Source of the DNA: a virus
Length of the DNA stretch: 39,392 bases
Virus record (IMG/VR): IMGVR_UViG_3300023278_002863
Span: 10,953 to 50,344 of that record
Strand: one strand, 5' to 3'
Numbering within the stretch: the first letter of the stretch is position 1; the number at the start of each line of letters is the position of its first letter. The notes beneath the pieces are model-generated. The model was not told the origin of the DNA. It searched no databases and saw only the letters and a list, made by a program, of their open reading frames with translations. Position numbers and translations under genes: made by a program. This document shows positions 7,711 to 14,187 of this stretch, one piece after another.

Positions 7711-8073
7711 TTATTTTTGATTGTAAATAATTTTTCTCTGAGTAATAAAATCTACTACTGCATCATAGACCGTGTCCAGATCCAAAGATGCAATTGCATT
7801 CTCAATATCACGAAATTCCATCCGGTCTGCCAATTTTGAACATTCTAACACCACCGGCATCAGAGCATCCCATGACTCATGGTATTTTAAAGGAGAAACG
7901 ACTGCTGAAGGGATAATGCCGTACCTATCATCGAAGTGGTCAATTTCGGCTTGTGCTTCCTCTTTGTTAAGGTTTCTGCTTAAGGTAACATTGCCACGGT
8001 AATCATTAACATCAACAATGTCATAGGTTTTTTCTTTACGCATAAACTCTGAAATCATTTTATTGTTTTTCAT
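7711..8073 (-). CDS. 'EFMG...SWDxLMPV' family protein, copy 2
   Basis: A 120-residue protein with KMISEFMRK at the start, YHESWDALMPVVLEC at about 78-92 and a C-terminal TVYDAVVDFITQRK. It is paralogous to its neighbours at 7312 and 8079. The frame is open to 8145, but the internal ATG at 8073 has the AAAAATAACAGCTATG leader and gives the family N-terminus, so it is chosen. Confidence 0.8.
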   Translation of the reverse strand: MKNNKMISEFMRKEKTYDIVDVNDYRGNVTLSRNLNKEEAQAEIDHFDDRYGIIPSAVVSPLKYHESWDALMPVVLECSKLADRMEFRDIENAIASLDLDTVYDAVVDFITQRKIIYNQK

Positions 8074-8078
8074 AGCTG

Positions 8079-9065
8079 TTATTTTTGATTGTTTAATAAT
8101 TTGATAAATTTGATTACTGCTCCGTAGGTTCCTTGAAGGTTGCATTCACCTTGTGCTTGGTTTACATCATGCATCTCTTTTCCATCTAATTCCACCGTAC
8201 ATTTAGCGTAGCATTTTTCTATAACCGGCATCAGAGCATCCCATGATTCATGGTATTTTGCCAGCACAATAAGGTCGGGGTCACAATCGGTGTGTATCAT
8301 TGGAACTTCATCATCTCCTAACATAGCAGAGTATTCATGCCCACAGTTGTTGCAAGAGTGCCTACCATTATTTTCGTGGACATTGTATAAACCCATGAAT
8401 TCAGCAATTAGCAAAGTGTCTTTTTTGAGTTCCTCTTCCACGGATAGTATATGTAGAGCAAGAGACTTATCATTGCAGGATTCAGAATGTTGCAAATGAA
8501 TGTCATAAAATTGATTTCCAATATTCAGAAGGTGCAATGTAGAGAACTGTTTAATATCTCTTCCATTAAGCAATTCTGTATCCTTAGATAGGAGTTTTTT
8601 GATTACTTCCAAAGCTTCGGTTTCTGTGTATGTTTTCACTCCCTCTGCATGACCATAGTCACAATAAACGTTCTGAGGAGTGATATCATAATCACCATTT
8701 TTGTCGAAATCCCAATTGGTGACCTGATCATCCGGAGCCTCCGGAAGAAAACCTACCAATCTTTCTTTGGGTAGAAAGTGGAGGAGTTCGTCAATGGCAG
8801 TAAGGTCATTATACTCAATGTCATCTTTTATTTTTTCTATTACTGCATCAACAAGAGATTCGTCAGAAGCATTTGTCTCCGACATCTGTAGACAAAACTG
8901 CAACTCCGGAATAAAACTTGCTGTATTCAAACAGCAAGAGCATAACTCAGAGTAATCTAAAAACAGTTTTCCATTGTCATCAGTTTCTACCGTGAGGTTC
9001 ATTTTTGTGCCACAGCACTCAGAAACTTGATTATATTCTTTAATATTAAGATTCATAATACGCAT
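8079..9065 (-). CDS. 'EFMG...SWDxLMPV' family protein, copy 3, with N-terminal extension
   Basis: A 328-residue protein. The C-terminal 110 residues are the third copy of the family (LLIAEFMG, KYHESWDALMPVIEKC, AVIKFIKLLNNQK) with an inserted CNNCGHEYS zinc-ribbon-like knuckle. The N-terminal 215 residues are different, Cys-containing (CCGTK..., LCSCC) and acidic, and not recognised. This looks like a fusion of a separate domain to a duplicated module. A terminator-like hairpin lies upstream (9076-9107). Confidence 0.75.
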   Translation of the reverse strand: MRIMNLNIKEYNQVSECCGTKMNLTVETDDNGKLFLDYSELCSCCLNTASFIPELQFCLQMSETNASDESLVDAVIEKIKDDIEYNDLTAIDELLHFLPKERLVGFLPEAPDDQVTNWDFDKNGDYDITPQNVYCDYGHAEGVKTYTETEALEVIKKLLSKDTELLNGRDIKQFSTLHLLNIGNQFYDIHLQHSESCNDKSLALHILSVEEELKKDTLLIAEFMGLYNVHENNGRHSCNNCGHEYSAMLGDDEVPMIHTDCDPDLIVLAKYHESWDALMPVIEKCYAKCTVELDGKEMHDVNQAQGECNLQGTYGAVIKFIKLLNNQK

Positions 9066-9075
9066 TTTAAAGGTT

Positions 9076-9107
9076 AAAAAAAGGCAAGTGACAGAAGACT
9101 GCCACCT
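9076..9107 (-). terminator. rho-independent-like terminator
   Basis: On the minus strand AGGTGGCAG (9099-9107) pairs with CTGTCACTT (9086-9094; two G-U pairs) around loop TCTT, followed within 3 nt by seven U. It lies after the stop of the 9120-9413 gene and would separate it from the 8079 gene, or act as an attenuator. Confidence 0.55.
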
Positions 9108-9119
9108 ACCAATAATATC

Positions 9120-9413
9120 TTATTTTCCGGCATTCCGGCATGGTCTGAGATGCTCACCCAATACGAGAGTATCATTTTCGAAGGTTATTCCGTAGGTAAC
9201 GTCAACTAACTGCTCACAGTCATGGAAACGCTCGTCACCGAACGAAATGACGTAAACCTGGCGGTACGCATGAGGAGATATCATATCAGCATGACCAATA
9301 ACCTCCGGCTGATTCTTAGCAGAAAAACAGCCAACAATAACAAAAAACAAACAGTAGTAAACAACAGCATTACAGCCGTTCAAAATTTTAGATGTCTTCA
9401 TAATTTTACGCAT
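9120..9413 (-). CDS. probable exported lipoprotein
   Basis: A 97-residue protein with a basic N-terminus (MRKIMKTSK), a hydrophobic segment VVYYCLFFVIV and then GCFSAKN, which fits a lipobox (IVG-C29) followed by a short linker. The mature part contains three more Cys and no recognised domain. If lipidated it would sit at the envelope, as expected for a superinfection-exclusion protein, but the start (9413 or Met5 at 9401) and the lipobox are predictions. Confidence 0.65.
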   Translation of the reverse strand: MRKIMKTSKILNGCNAVVYYCLFFVIVGCFSAKNQPEVIGHADMISPHAYRQVYVISFGDERFHDCEQLVDVTYGITFENDTLVLGEHLRPCRNAGK

Positions 9414-9433
9414 TTTATGATTAAAAAAATAAT

Positions 9434-9658
9434 TTACACAAGTGATTCGAAGGTCAGATTGCCTTCGTCATCCCAAAGGACTTGGAAGGTCTCTATCCAC
9501 TCTTCAGTCTCGTTTACCACAATCACATCATCTTCGATGTAATGGTAAAGGGTATATTTGTCGTTAAGTTCAACCTCCGCTCCGTACGGCAAAGCTTTAC
9601 ACATCCGGAGAGTTATTTTGCTGAGGGCATCATCTAATTTCGCATTCATGGTAAGCAT
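9434..9658 (-). CDS. hypothetical acidic protein
   Basis: A 74-residue protein (MLTMNAKLDDALSKITL) with a YTLYHYIEDDVIVVNETEEW core, suggesting a small beta-rich fold. The start could be Met1 (9658) or Met4 (9649). It is the first gene after the promoter at 9699-9729. Confidence 0.75.
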   Translation of the reverse strand: MLTMNAKLDDALSKITLRMCKALPYGAEVELNDKYTLYHYIEDDVIVVNETEEWIETFQVLWDDEGNLTFESLV

Positions 9659-9698
9659 ATTTTAATTGTGAGTAATAAGTGTAACAGCCAACTTTTAT

Positions 9699-9729
9699 CA
9701 AATATAAGCTATTAATATTTAAATGTCAA
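9699..9729 (-). promoter_or_regulatory. Bacteroidota-type promoter
   Basis: On the minus strand a TTG (in CTTGACA, 9727-9729) is followed after 20 nt by TATATTTG (9699-9706), matching the Bacteroidota pattern TTG ... TAnnTTTG. It drives the 9434 and 9120 genes and lies downstream of the tRNA-like element, so that element belongs to the preceding transcript. Confidence 0.65.
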
Positions 9730-9754
9730 GTTTTTTATTAAAAATCTTGTTTTG

Positions 9755-9800
9755 TAGACAGAAGAGGAGTCGAACCTCTTCCATGCACCAATGCTGTCTA
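9755..9800 (-). ncRNA. tRNA-top-half-like minihelix beginning at a UAG stop (copy 1)
   Basis: On the minus strand TAGACA (9795-9800) pairs with TGTCTA (9755-9760). Directly stacked on it is a 7-bp hairpin (9761-9767 with 9775-9781) with the seven-base loop TTCGACT, a consensus tRNA T-loop. The two helices total 13 bp, close to the 12-bp acceptor/T stack of tRNA, and a 13-nt bulge replaces the D and anticodon arms. The first three bases are the UAG stop of the upstream exported-protein gene. No anticodon arm is present. A second example lies at 13840-13881. Confidence 0.55.
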
Positions 9801-10142
9801 TCCCTCGTAAGGGTAATATATAACGACAGATACAGACTCCTCAAGTCTTTTGCCGTTAACAGTGATTATTTTGCCCATATTAGGCATCTTTAACAAATCA
9901 TTTACTCTATACCTGCCTTTCCGGAATAAGGCATCTAATGACTGTATAGAGCAATTGGCAGTAACAGTAGTCTCTATTATAGTCCGACTGCCTTTAGACT
10001 TTACCACCTTCACATAAGAAGGTATTTTTTTGATGTTCGTTATAGCCTCCGCTTTAAGGGTCTGACTATATGTTCTTCTGCTCTGCCCATAGGACATAAC
10101 TGAAGCCAACATCACCAAAAGAAAAACGCATTTTTTCAACAT
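9798..10142 (-). CDS. exported protein with signal peptide
   Basis: A 114-residue protein with a signal peptide MLKKCVFLLVMLASVMSYGQS (cleavage likely after about residue 20), typical of Bacteroidota secretion. The mature 94 residues are basic and probably alpha/beta, resembling no domain I can name. Its UAG stop forms the 5' end of a tRNA-like minihelix. The 5' leader is a 27-nt sequence shared with the gene at 12767. Confidence 0.75.
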   Translation of the reverse strand: MLKKCVFLLVMLASVMSYGQSRRTYSQTLKAEAITNIKKIPSYVKVVKSKGSRTIIETTVTANCSIQSLDALFRKGRYRVNDLLKMPNMGKIITVNGKRLEESVSVVIYYPYEG

Positions 10143-10167
10143 AGTAATAAGTTTAAATGATTAAAAA
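10141..10167 (-). repeat. 27-nt shared leader, copy 1
   Basis: The 27 bases just before the start of the exported-protein gene are identical to 12996-13022 before another gene. The minus-strand core reads TTTAAACTTATTACTAT. Exact identity outside coding sequence suggests a conserved translation or regulatory leader. Confidence 0.7.
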
Positions 10168-10192
10168 AAAAGTTATGATCAGGACAATGGAA

Positions 10193-10444
10193 TTAAAAAT
10201 GCCCTTGGTTTAAAAACTCTCTGAGACTATTTTCGTAGGCTTTGATGTACTCTATAGCCTCCGGTAATAAGACCTTGTTGAATTTATTCAATTCTTCTGA
10301 TATATATTTTAGGGCATTGTAATTCTGTTTTTTGAAGACGGATCTGGCAGGGTCTTCAAATGTATCAATAAACTGTTCTGCTACAGAATGACCATGACGA
10401 AAGGATATAATTGCCACCAAAAAATCTTTTACTGAATCTTCCAT
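10193..10444 (-). CDS. hypothetical helical protein
   Basis: An 83-residue helical protein (MEDSVKDFLVAIISFRHGHSV...). No family is recognised. It lies 7 bp downstream of the 10452 gene, with the same A/T-rich spacing found through the block. Confidence 0.7.
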   Translation of the reverse strand: MEDSVKDFLVAIISFRHGHSVAEQFIDTFEDPARSVFKKQNYNALKYISEELNKFNKVLLPEAIEYIKAYENSLREFLNQGHF

Positions 10445-10451
10445 GCTATTA

Positions 10452-10790
10452 TTATTTTACAATGTCATCAAGTTTTTTGAGACATTCGTTAAAGAAATAT
10501 TTTTCCAAATCTGCACGTTGTAATTCCAACATAGCTTCCACTATGTGAAATAGAGACATTTTACCGTCAATTACGGTATAATGTTCACGAATCATTTTCA
10601 GAGCATTAATAATTTCGTCTAAGGAGAAGACACTTGTATAGAAATCCGGTTCTATTGTGCATTTTGCTGTCATACCATCAATTTCAGATAGCATTTTAAC
10701 CATGTCATTAAACTTGCAATTGATGAACAGATTCGTCAAATCCTCCGCTTTATGAGAGATAGCCTCCTCCAGGTTTTTTAGATTTTTCAT
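10452..10790 (-). CDS. hypothetical helical protein
   Basis: A 112-residue Leu/Lys/Glu-rich, mainly helical protein (MKNLKNLEEAISHKAEDLTNL). No function is recognised. Its start overlaps the stop of the upstream gene (ATGA junction). Confidence 0.75.
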   Translation of the reverse strand: MKNLKNLEEAISHKAEDLTNLFINCKFNDMVKMLSEIDGMTAKCTIEPDFYTSVFSLDEIINALKMIREHYTVIDGKMSLFHIVEAMLELQRADLEKYFFNECLKKLDDIVK

Positions 10791-11023
10791 ACTTTTTGGT
10801 TTTTTAAGTTATTAAAATAGTTATCAATAATGTAATCAATCTCATCCTCATCAATTGTTTCGTCTTCACAGTCAAATTCGTAGTCTTGACAGCCCGAATT
10901 AAACTCTTCTATTGTGGGTATTACAAAGGTACCCCCAATCATATTAACTGTGTTTTGAAAATGTATTTTCCGAGGCTGACCATTCATGGTCTCCTCAACA
11001 ATGTACTCAATAATATCACTCAT
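10787..11023 (-). CDS. hypothetical acidic protein
   Basis: A 78-residue protein with a strongly acidic C-terminal half (DYEFDCEDETIDEDEIDYIIDNYFNN). Small acidic phage proteins are often DNA mimics or inhibitors of host enzymes, but nothing specific is visible here. It is coupled to both neighbours by 4-bp overlaps. Confidence 0.75.
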   Translation of the reverse strand: MSDIIEYIVEETMNGQPRKIHFQNTVNMIGGTFVIPTIEEFNSGCQDYEFDCEDETIDEDEIDYIIDNYFNNLKNQKV

Positions 11024-11247
11024 ATCACATTAAATTTAATTGTTACAAAATCGGTCAAAAGACCTTCTTCTACTTTTACTAATTCCATAATACCGGCATC
11101 AACAGTATTGAAAAATGAACCTATTGATGACTTGTACTGCCGGAAGTCTTTTTTAAAATCCTCTCCATTACCAATGTCATACTTTCGTAGTTCAACAGCA
11201 GTAGCATCATTAACAGAACTTCTGAAGGTTAATTTAATACACAACAT
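11020..11247 (-). CDS. hypothetical protein
   Basis: A 75-residue protein starting MLCIKLTFRSSVNDATAVEL. The frame is open to 11322, but the longer version would overlap the 11252 gene, so the ATG at 11247, 4 bp after that stop, is chosen. No function is recognised. Confidence 0.7.
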   Translation of the reverse strand: MLCIKLTFRSSVNDATAVELRKYDIGNGEDFKKDFRQYKSSIGSFFNTVDAGIMELVKVEEGLLTDFVTIKFNVI

Positions 11248-11251
11248 AATT

Positions 11252-11443
11252 TTATATTTTTTCAATTTTAATAATCTCCCAATCAAATCTGATTTGGGTT
11301 TTCTGACAAAACTCATGAACATACTTTACATTTTTCGTACGTTCAACAACAGCTGTTCTCTGATACTCTGACTTATACTTTTTGGTACGTACGTCAGTAC
11401 ATCCGGAGAAACGGTCTCTAAGGGTGATTCTAAGCTTCTTCAT
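11252..11443 (-). CDS. hypothetical basic protein
   Basis: A 63-residue basic protein (MKKLRITLRDRFSGCTDVRTKKYKSE) that may bind nucleic acid on charge alone. No family is recognised. It continues the leftward operon. Confidence 0.65.
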   Translation of the reverse strand: MKKLRITLRDRFSGCTDVRTKKYKSEYQRTAVVERTKNVKYVHEFCQKTQIRFDWEIIKIEKI

Positions 11444-11465
11444 AGCGATGTTTTTTAAAGGTTAT

Positions 11466-11756
11466 TTAATCAACTGTACCATTACCGTAGTACAGATTCA
11501 TTTTTACAGATTCGGATAAATTTGCATACCATTTTTTGTACTCTTCTATATGTCTGTAATAAACCAATTCGTAACTACAGCCATTGCAGTACCTTAACTT
11601 TCTGTTTTCTGACTCAAGCCTGAAGAAAACATCCTCAAGCGTTTCTGCTTCCCAAACAACATCTGTCACTACAGCTACAGTTGAACGGTAACTGAATCCG
11701 CATTCCGTTCTGACTGATTTGTACTCCTCACTATTTTTTCTGATTTGCACCTTCAT
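11466..11756 (-). CDS. hypothetical protein
   Basis: A 96-residue protein (MKVQIRKNSEEYKSVRTECGF) with a Tyr-rich C-terminus. No function is recognised. It is preceded by the hairpin at 11771-11798 and an AAAGCAAAAAAAATG leader. Confidence 0.7.
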   Translation of the reverse strand: MKVQIRKNSEEYKSVRTECGFSYRSTVAVVTDVVWEAETLEDVFFRLESENRKLRYCNGCSYELVYYRHIEEYKKWYANLSESVKMNLYYGNGTVD

Positions 11757-11770
11757 TTTTTTTGCTTTGT

Positions 11771-11798
11771 AGTACAGCAGGAATCACCCTGCTGTACT
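11771..11798 (-). other. intercistronic hairpin of the TACAGCAG family, copy 1
   Basis: An 11-bp perfect stem (11771-11781 with 11788-11798) with a 6-nt loop stands before the 11466-11756 start. Flanks match copy 2 at 12724-12750 (GATTAA on one side, TTTGTAG on the other). One stem pair is T-A here and C-G in copy 2, so the pairing is kept through a compensatory change. Confidence 0.7.
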
Positions 11799-11830
11799 GA
11801 TTAATTAATATATTTTGCCAGATCCTACAA

Positions 11831-12367
11831 TCATTTTTTCCAATCATCTCTGTAACTCTGACAAGCTTCTGCTACTTCTCTTAATACATGGTTGTAGCTG
11901 TCAGCAAATTGCTTTCCTTTGTGGAAAGTATCACAAGGTTTTTGTGTACCAATACTTTTACAACATTGAATGCTGTAAGAAAGTAATGGAGTGAAAATTG
12001 GATTTCCATTGTCATCATTATTTAACCATATTTTGACATTAACTCTATTTAAGTTTAATGTAATTTGGCTAAAATTATAACTCCATAAACCATGATATTC
12101 CGTTTCTGCAATCCACAACAATTGCTTCTCTATGTCTTCAACTGACAACCCCAATAGACCTCTCTGTCCGGTAGAACTATCAAAAGAATTTGAACATTTT
12201 CTGTTGTGCAATGCCAATACAGAATGATAAAAAGGTAACGCTATTTTCAACAATGCCTCTTTGTTTTTTTTACCTTTCATTTTCAAATCTAATTTAGCCA
12301 AATCTACCTTGTTTGCTTTCTCATCTTGAATTTGGAATAGGCTTTCTAAATTTATTTCGTACTTCAT
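11831..12367 (-). CDS. hypothetical protein
   Basis: A 178-residue protein (MKYEINLESLFQIQDEKANKVDL) with a GQRGLLGLSVEDIEKQLLWIAE segment and several Cys. No family is recognised. Its AT content and codon use resemble its neighbours. Confidence 0.75.
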   Translation of the reverse strand: MKYEINLESLFQIQDEKANKVDLAKLDLKMKGKKNKEALLKIALPFYHSVLALHNRKCSNSFDSSTGQRGLLGLSVEDIEKQLLWIAETEYHGLWSYNFSQITLNLNRVNVKIWLNNDDNGNPIFTPLLSYSIQCCKSIGTQKPCDTFHKGKQFADSYNHVLREVAEACQSYRDDWKK

Positions 12368-12396
12368 AATTATTAATATTTGATTGTTGTTTAAAA

Positions 12397-12714
12397 TTAT
12401 TTTTTTGTTAAATCACCATAGCTATTGACATACTCATTTGCCTGATCAACAGTATAAGTATATTCAACAGCGTTCTTATGTAGTGCTATAGCTAAGATAT
12501 TACCTTTATCTTTTGCATCTGATGTATTGTGTAAGGATATCAATTTAACAGCATCTGAAACGCATCTAATTGTATGTATGTTAAAGCTAAAATAACAGAG
12601 AGTTGATAACTTAAAACCTTCGCAAAACAATGTAGCTATGTAATAAGTCAAGTCATCTTGACCATTTTCTGTAACGTTAACTTTGGTAATGTCTATTTTA
12701 AAATTCATTTCCAT
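12397..12714 (-). CDS. hypothetical protein
   Basis: A 105-residue protein (MEMNFKIDITKVNVTENGQDD) with an alternating strand/helix pattern. No function is recognised. The hairpin at 12724-12750 ends about 10 bp before its start, separated by CTACAAATCAA. Confidence 0.7.
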   Translation of the reverse strand: MEMNFKIDITKVNVTENGQDDLTYYIATLFCEGFKLSTLCYFSFNIHTIRCVSDAVKLISLHNTSDAKDKGNILAIALHKNAVEYTYTVDQANEYVNSYGDLTKK

Positions 12715-12723
12715 TTGATTTGT

Positions 12724-12750
12724 AGCACAGCAGAACTATTCTGCTGTGCT
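12724..12750 (-). other. intercistronic hairpin of the CACAGCAG family, copy 2
   Basis: A 12-bp perfect stem (12724-12735 with 12739-12750) and a 3-nt loop. It shares flanks and stem core with copy 1 at 11771-11798, including the same position just upstream of a start codon. It has no U-tract, so a role in mRNA stability or ribosome access is more likely than termination. Confidence 0.7.
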
Positions 12751-12766
12751 GATTAAAAAGATGTTT

Positions 12767-12994
12767 TTACTTTACCTTAAGCTTTGCTTTTATTCCTTCC
12801 GACCATGACCATGTTTTGAATCTATCTTGTACAAAGCTTTCAAAGGCAACAATCTCCTCTTCTGTAAACTCTTGAAAAAATTCTATATCTGCAATCTCAA
12901 ATTCATTGAAGGATACATCAAAACTGCCACAAAGACCGGAGTTTTGAAATCTAAAATTAATTTGACTGTCCGTAGTTTTCTCGAAAAATACCAT
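12767..12994 (-). CDS. hypothetical acidic protein
   Basis: A 75-residue protein (MVFFEKTTDSQINFRFQNSG) rich in Phe and Glu (EFEIADIEFFQEFTEEE). No family is recognised. The leader (12996-13022) is identical over 27 nt to that of the exported-protein gene at 9798. Confidence 0.7.
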   Translation of the reverse strand: MVFFEKTTDSQINFRFQNSGLCGSFDVSFNEFEIADIEFFQEFTEEEIVAFESFVQDRFKTWSWSEGIKAKLKVK

Positions 12995-12995
12995 A

Positions 12996-13022
12996 ATAGT
13001 AATAAGTTTAAATGATTAAAAA
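12996..13022 (-). repeat. 27-nt shared leader, copy 2
   Basis: Identical to 10141-10167. It starts just upstream of the ATG at 12994. A looser version, with AACTTAATTACTATG, precedes the small ORF starting at 15698. Confidence 0.7.
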
Positions 13023-13050
13023 TTAAATTTTGCAAATGCCAGCTGAAGTA

Positions 13051-13800
13051 CTAATGCTTTAAATAAGCAATAGTCTTTATCTCCGGATTCCAACATTTTC
13101 TGCAATCTTCACATCTATGAGAAGATTCTTTTCGTGTAGCATGACAGACATTTCCTTCCATTGTAAGAGAAGGCAACATCTCTTCATTATCAATCACAAT
13201 GCTGTTCTGCGATTTGGTTTTTACTTCCTTAATGCTGTTGTTCATGTGGGCAGAAAACCTTACCACAAGGTTAACCGGAAGACTTCCGGAAAACTTCTTA
13301 ACAATTGAATACTCTCTTGTAGGTAACCAAAATTTGACATCCGGCAACATCTCTGCAATAAAGCAGATGTCTGCAAAATGTTTTACTGATTGCAAATCGC
13401 CGGAATCATGCCATCTGAAATAACCGGAATCACAGTTCTTACCGTGATTGAAAATAGCTATAGATAAGACCATAGATTCTCTCCAAAACTTACCTTGTAA
13501 CGTTTCAAATCTACGATATAATGCATCTTTTACGTTACTGAAATTGTATCTGCCTCGCAAGGCATAACATTTTTCACAAGTACTACCAACTACATTTACT
13601 AATTTGCTTCCGACCTTGCACTCCCAAGCAGGAATATTGTATGCGAAAGACGGCATTTTAGAGGGTGAAGATAAACCTCCATTATAACCTTGCAAAACTT
13701 TTTTGACTTCAGCTTTGGATGTACAATTGTCTAATAGACTGATTAAAAATTGAAAATTTGGCTGTCCTGAAAACTGCTGATATTTTTTTCTCCAAGTCAT
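13051..13800 (-). CDS. Gp88-family phage protein
   Basis: A 249-residue protein fitting the phage 'gene product 88' family: PSFAYNIPAWEC (50-61), TCEKCYALRGRYNF (74-87), YRRFETLQ, RWHDSGDL (129-136), PDVKFWLPTRE (153-163), VRFSAH, and a C-terminal C...C..C..CW cluster (219-237). The conserved cysteines suggest a metal or Fe-S centre. The family's biochemical role is not established to my knowledge. The ATG at 13800 follows a TATCAGTATT leader and a tRNA-like minihelix. Confidence 0.85.
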   Translation of the reverse strand: MTWRKKYQQFSGQPNFQFLISLLDNCTSKAEVKKVLQGYNGGLSSPSKMPSFAYNIPAWECKVGSKLVNVVGSTCEKCYALRGRYNFSNVKDALYRRFETLQGKFWRESMVLSIAIFNHGKNCDSGYFRWHDSGDLQSVKHFADICFIAEMLPDVKFWLPTREYSIVKKFSGSLPVNLVVRFSAHMNNSIKEVKTKSQNSIVIDNEEMLPSLTMEGNVCHATRKESSHRCEDCRKCWNPEIKTIAYLKH

Positions 13801-13839
13801 AATACTGATAATTTAAGTTAATGAATAAATGAATAATTG

Positions 13840-13881
13840 TAGGCAAGGCAGATTCGAACTGCCTCAAATACCATATACCTA
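13840..13881 (-). ncRNA. tRNA-top-half-like minihelix beginning at a UAG stop (copy 2)
   Basis: On the minus strand TAGGTA (13876-13881) pairs with TGCCTA (13840-13845; one G-U). It is stacked on a 6-bp hairpin (13846-13851 with 13859-13864) whose seven-base loop is TTCGAAT, a consensus T-loop. The composite helix is 12 bp, exactly the length of a tRNA acceptor/T stack; an 11-nt bulge stands where the D and anticodon arms would be. As in copy 1, the first three bases are the UAG stop of the preceding gene and CTACAA ends the element. Confidence 0.55.
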
Positions 13882-14130
13882 TTTATAAGCTATGCAATCG
13901 TACTTATCAGAATATGCCTTCTGTTGTCCGGTAATGCTGTGGATTATCTGTATGTTTGCCTCTCTCCGGATTGTCTCTCTATACTCGTATTCTGCTGTCT
14001 TACGTTCGTCTTCAAATAGAGTAATAATTGCAGTCAAAAGATTCTCCTCAAGAGATAAAGAATTGTAGAATGTTACCTTTTCTTCAGAGATAACTTGCAT
14101 AACTGTTGTAACTGTCTTTGGATAATTCAT
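13879..14130 (-). CDS. hypothetical protein
   Basis: An 83-residue helical protein (MNYPKTVTTVMQVISEEKVTF). No function is recognised. Its UAG stop is the first triplet of the tRNA-like element at 13840-13881. Confidence 0.7.
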   Translation of the reverse strand: MNYPKTVTTVMQVISEEKVTFYNSLSLEENLLTAIITLFEDERKTAEYEYRETIRREANIQIIHSITGQQKAYSDKYDCIAYK

Positions 14131-14187
14131 AGTATTGATATTTTAACTGTTTAAAAAAATTATGGATCCAATCAAATTTTTACTCCC

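Noticed and set aside
9755-9860. A complete tRNA gene suggested by the perfect T-loop
   Set aside because: No D-arm or anticodon arm and no second acceptor strand about 75 nt upstream; the only acceptor partner is the nearby TAGACA, giving a 46-nt minihelix.
13840-13922. A full-length tRNA using GAAGGCA inside the upstream gene as 5' acceptor strand
   Set aside because: Six of seven acceptor pairs are possible, but no GG-containing D-loop or anticodon stem can be built; the local TAGGTA partner fits better.
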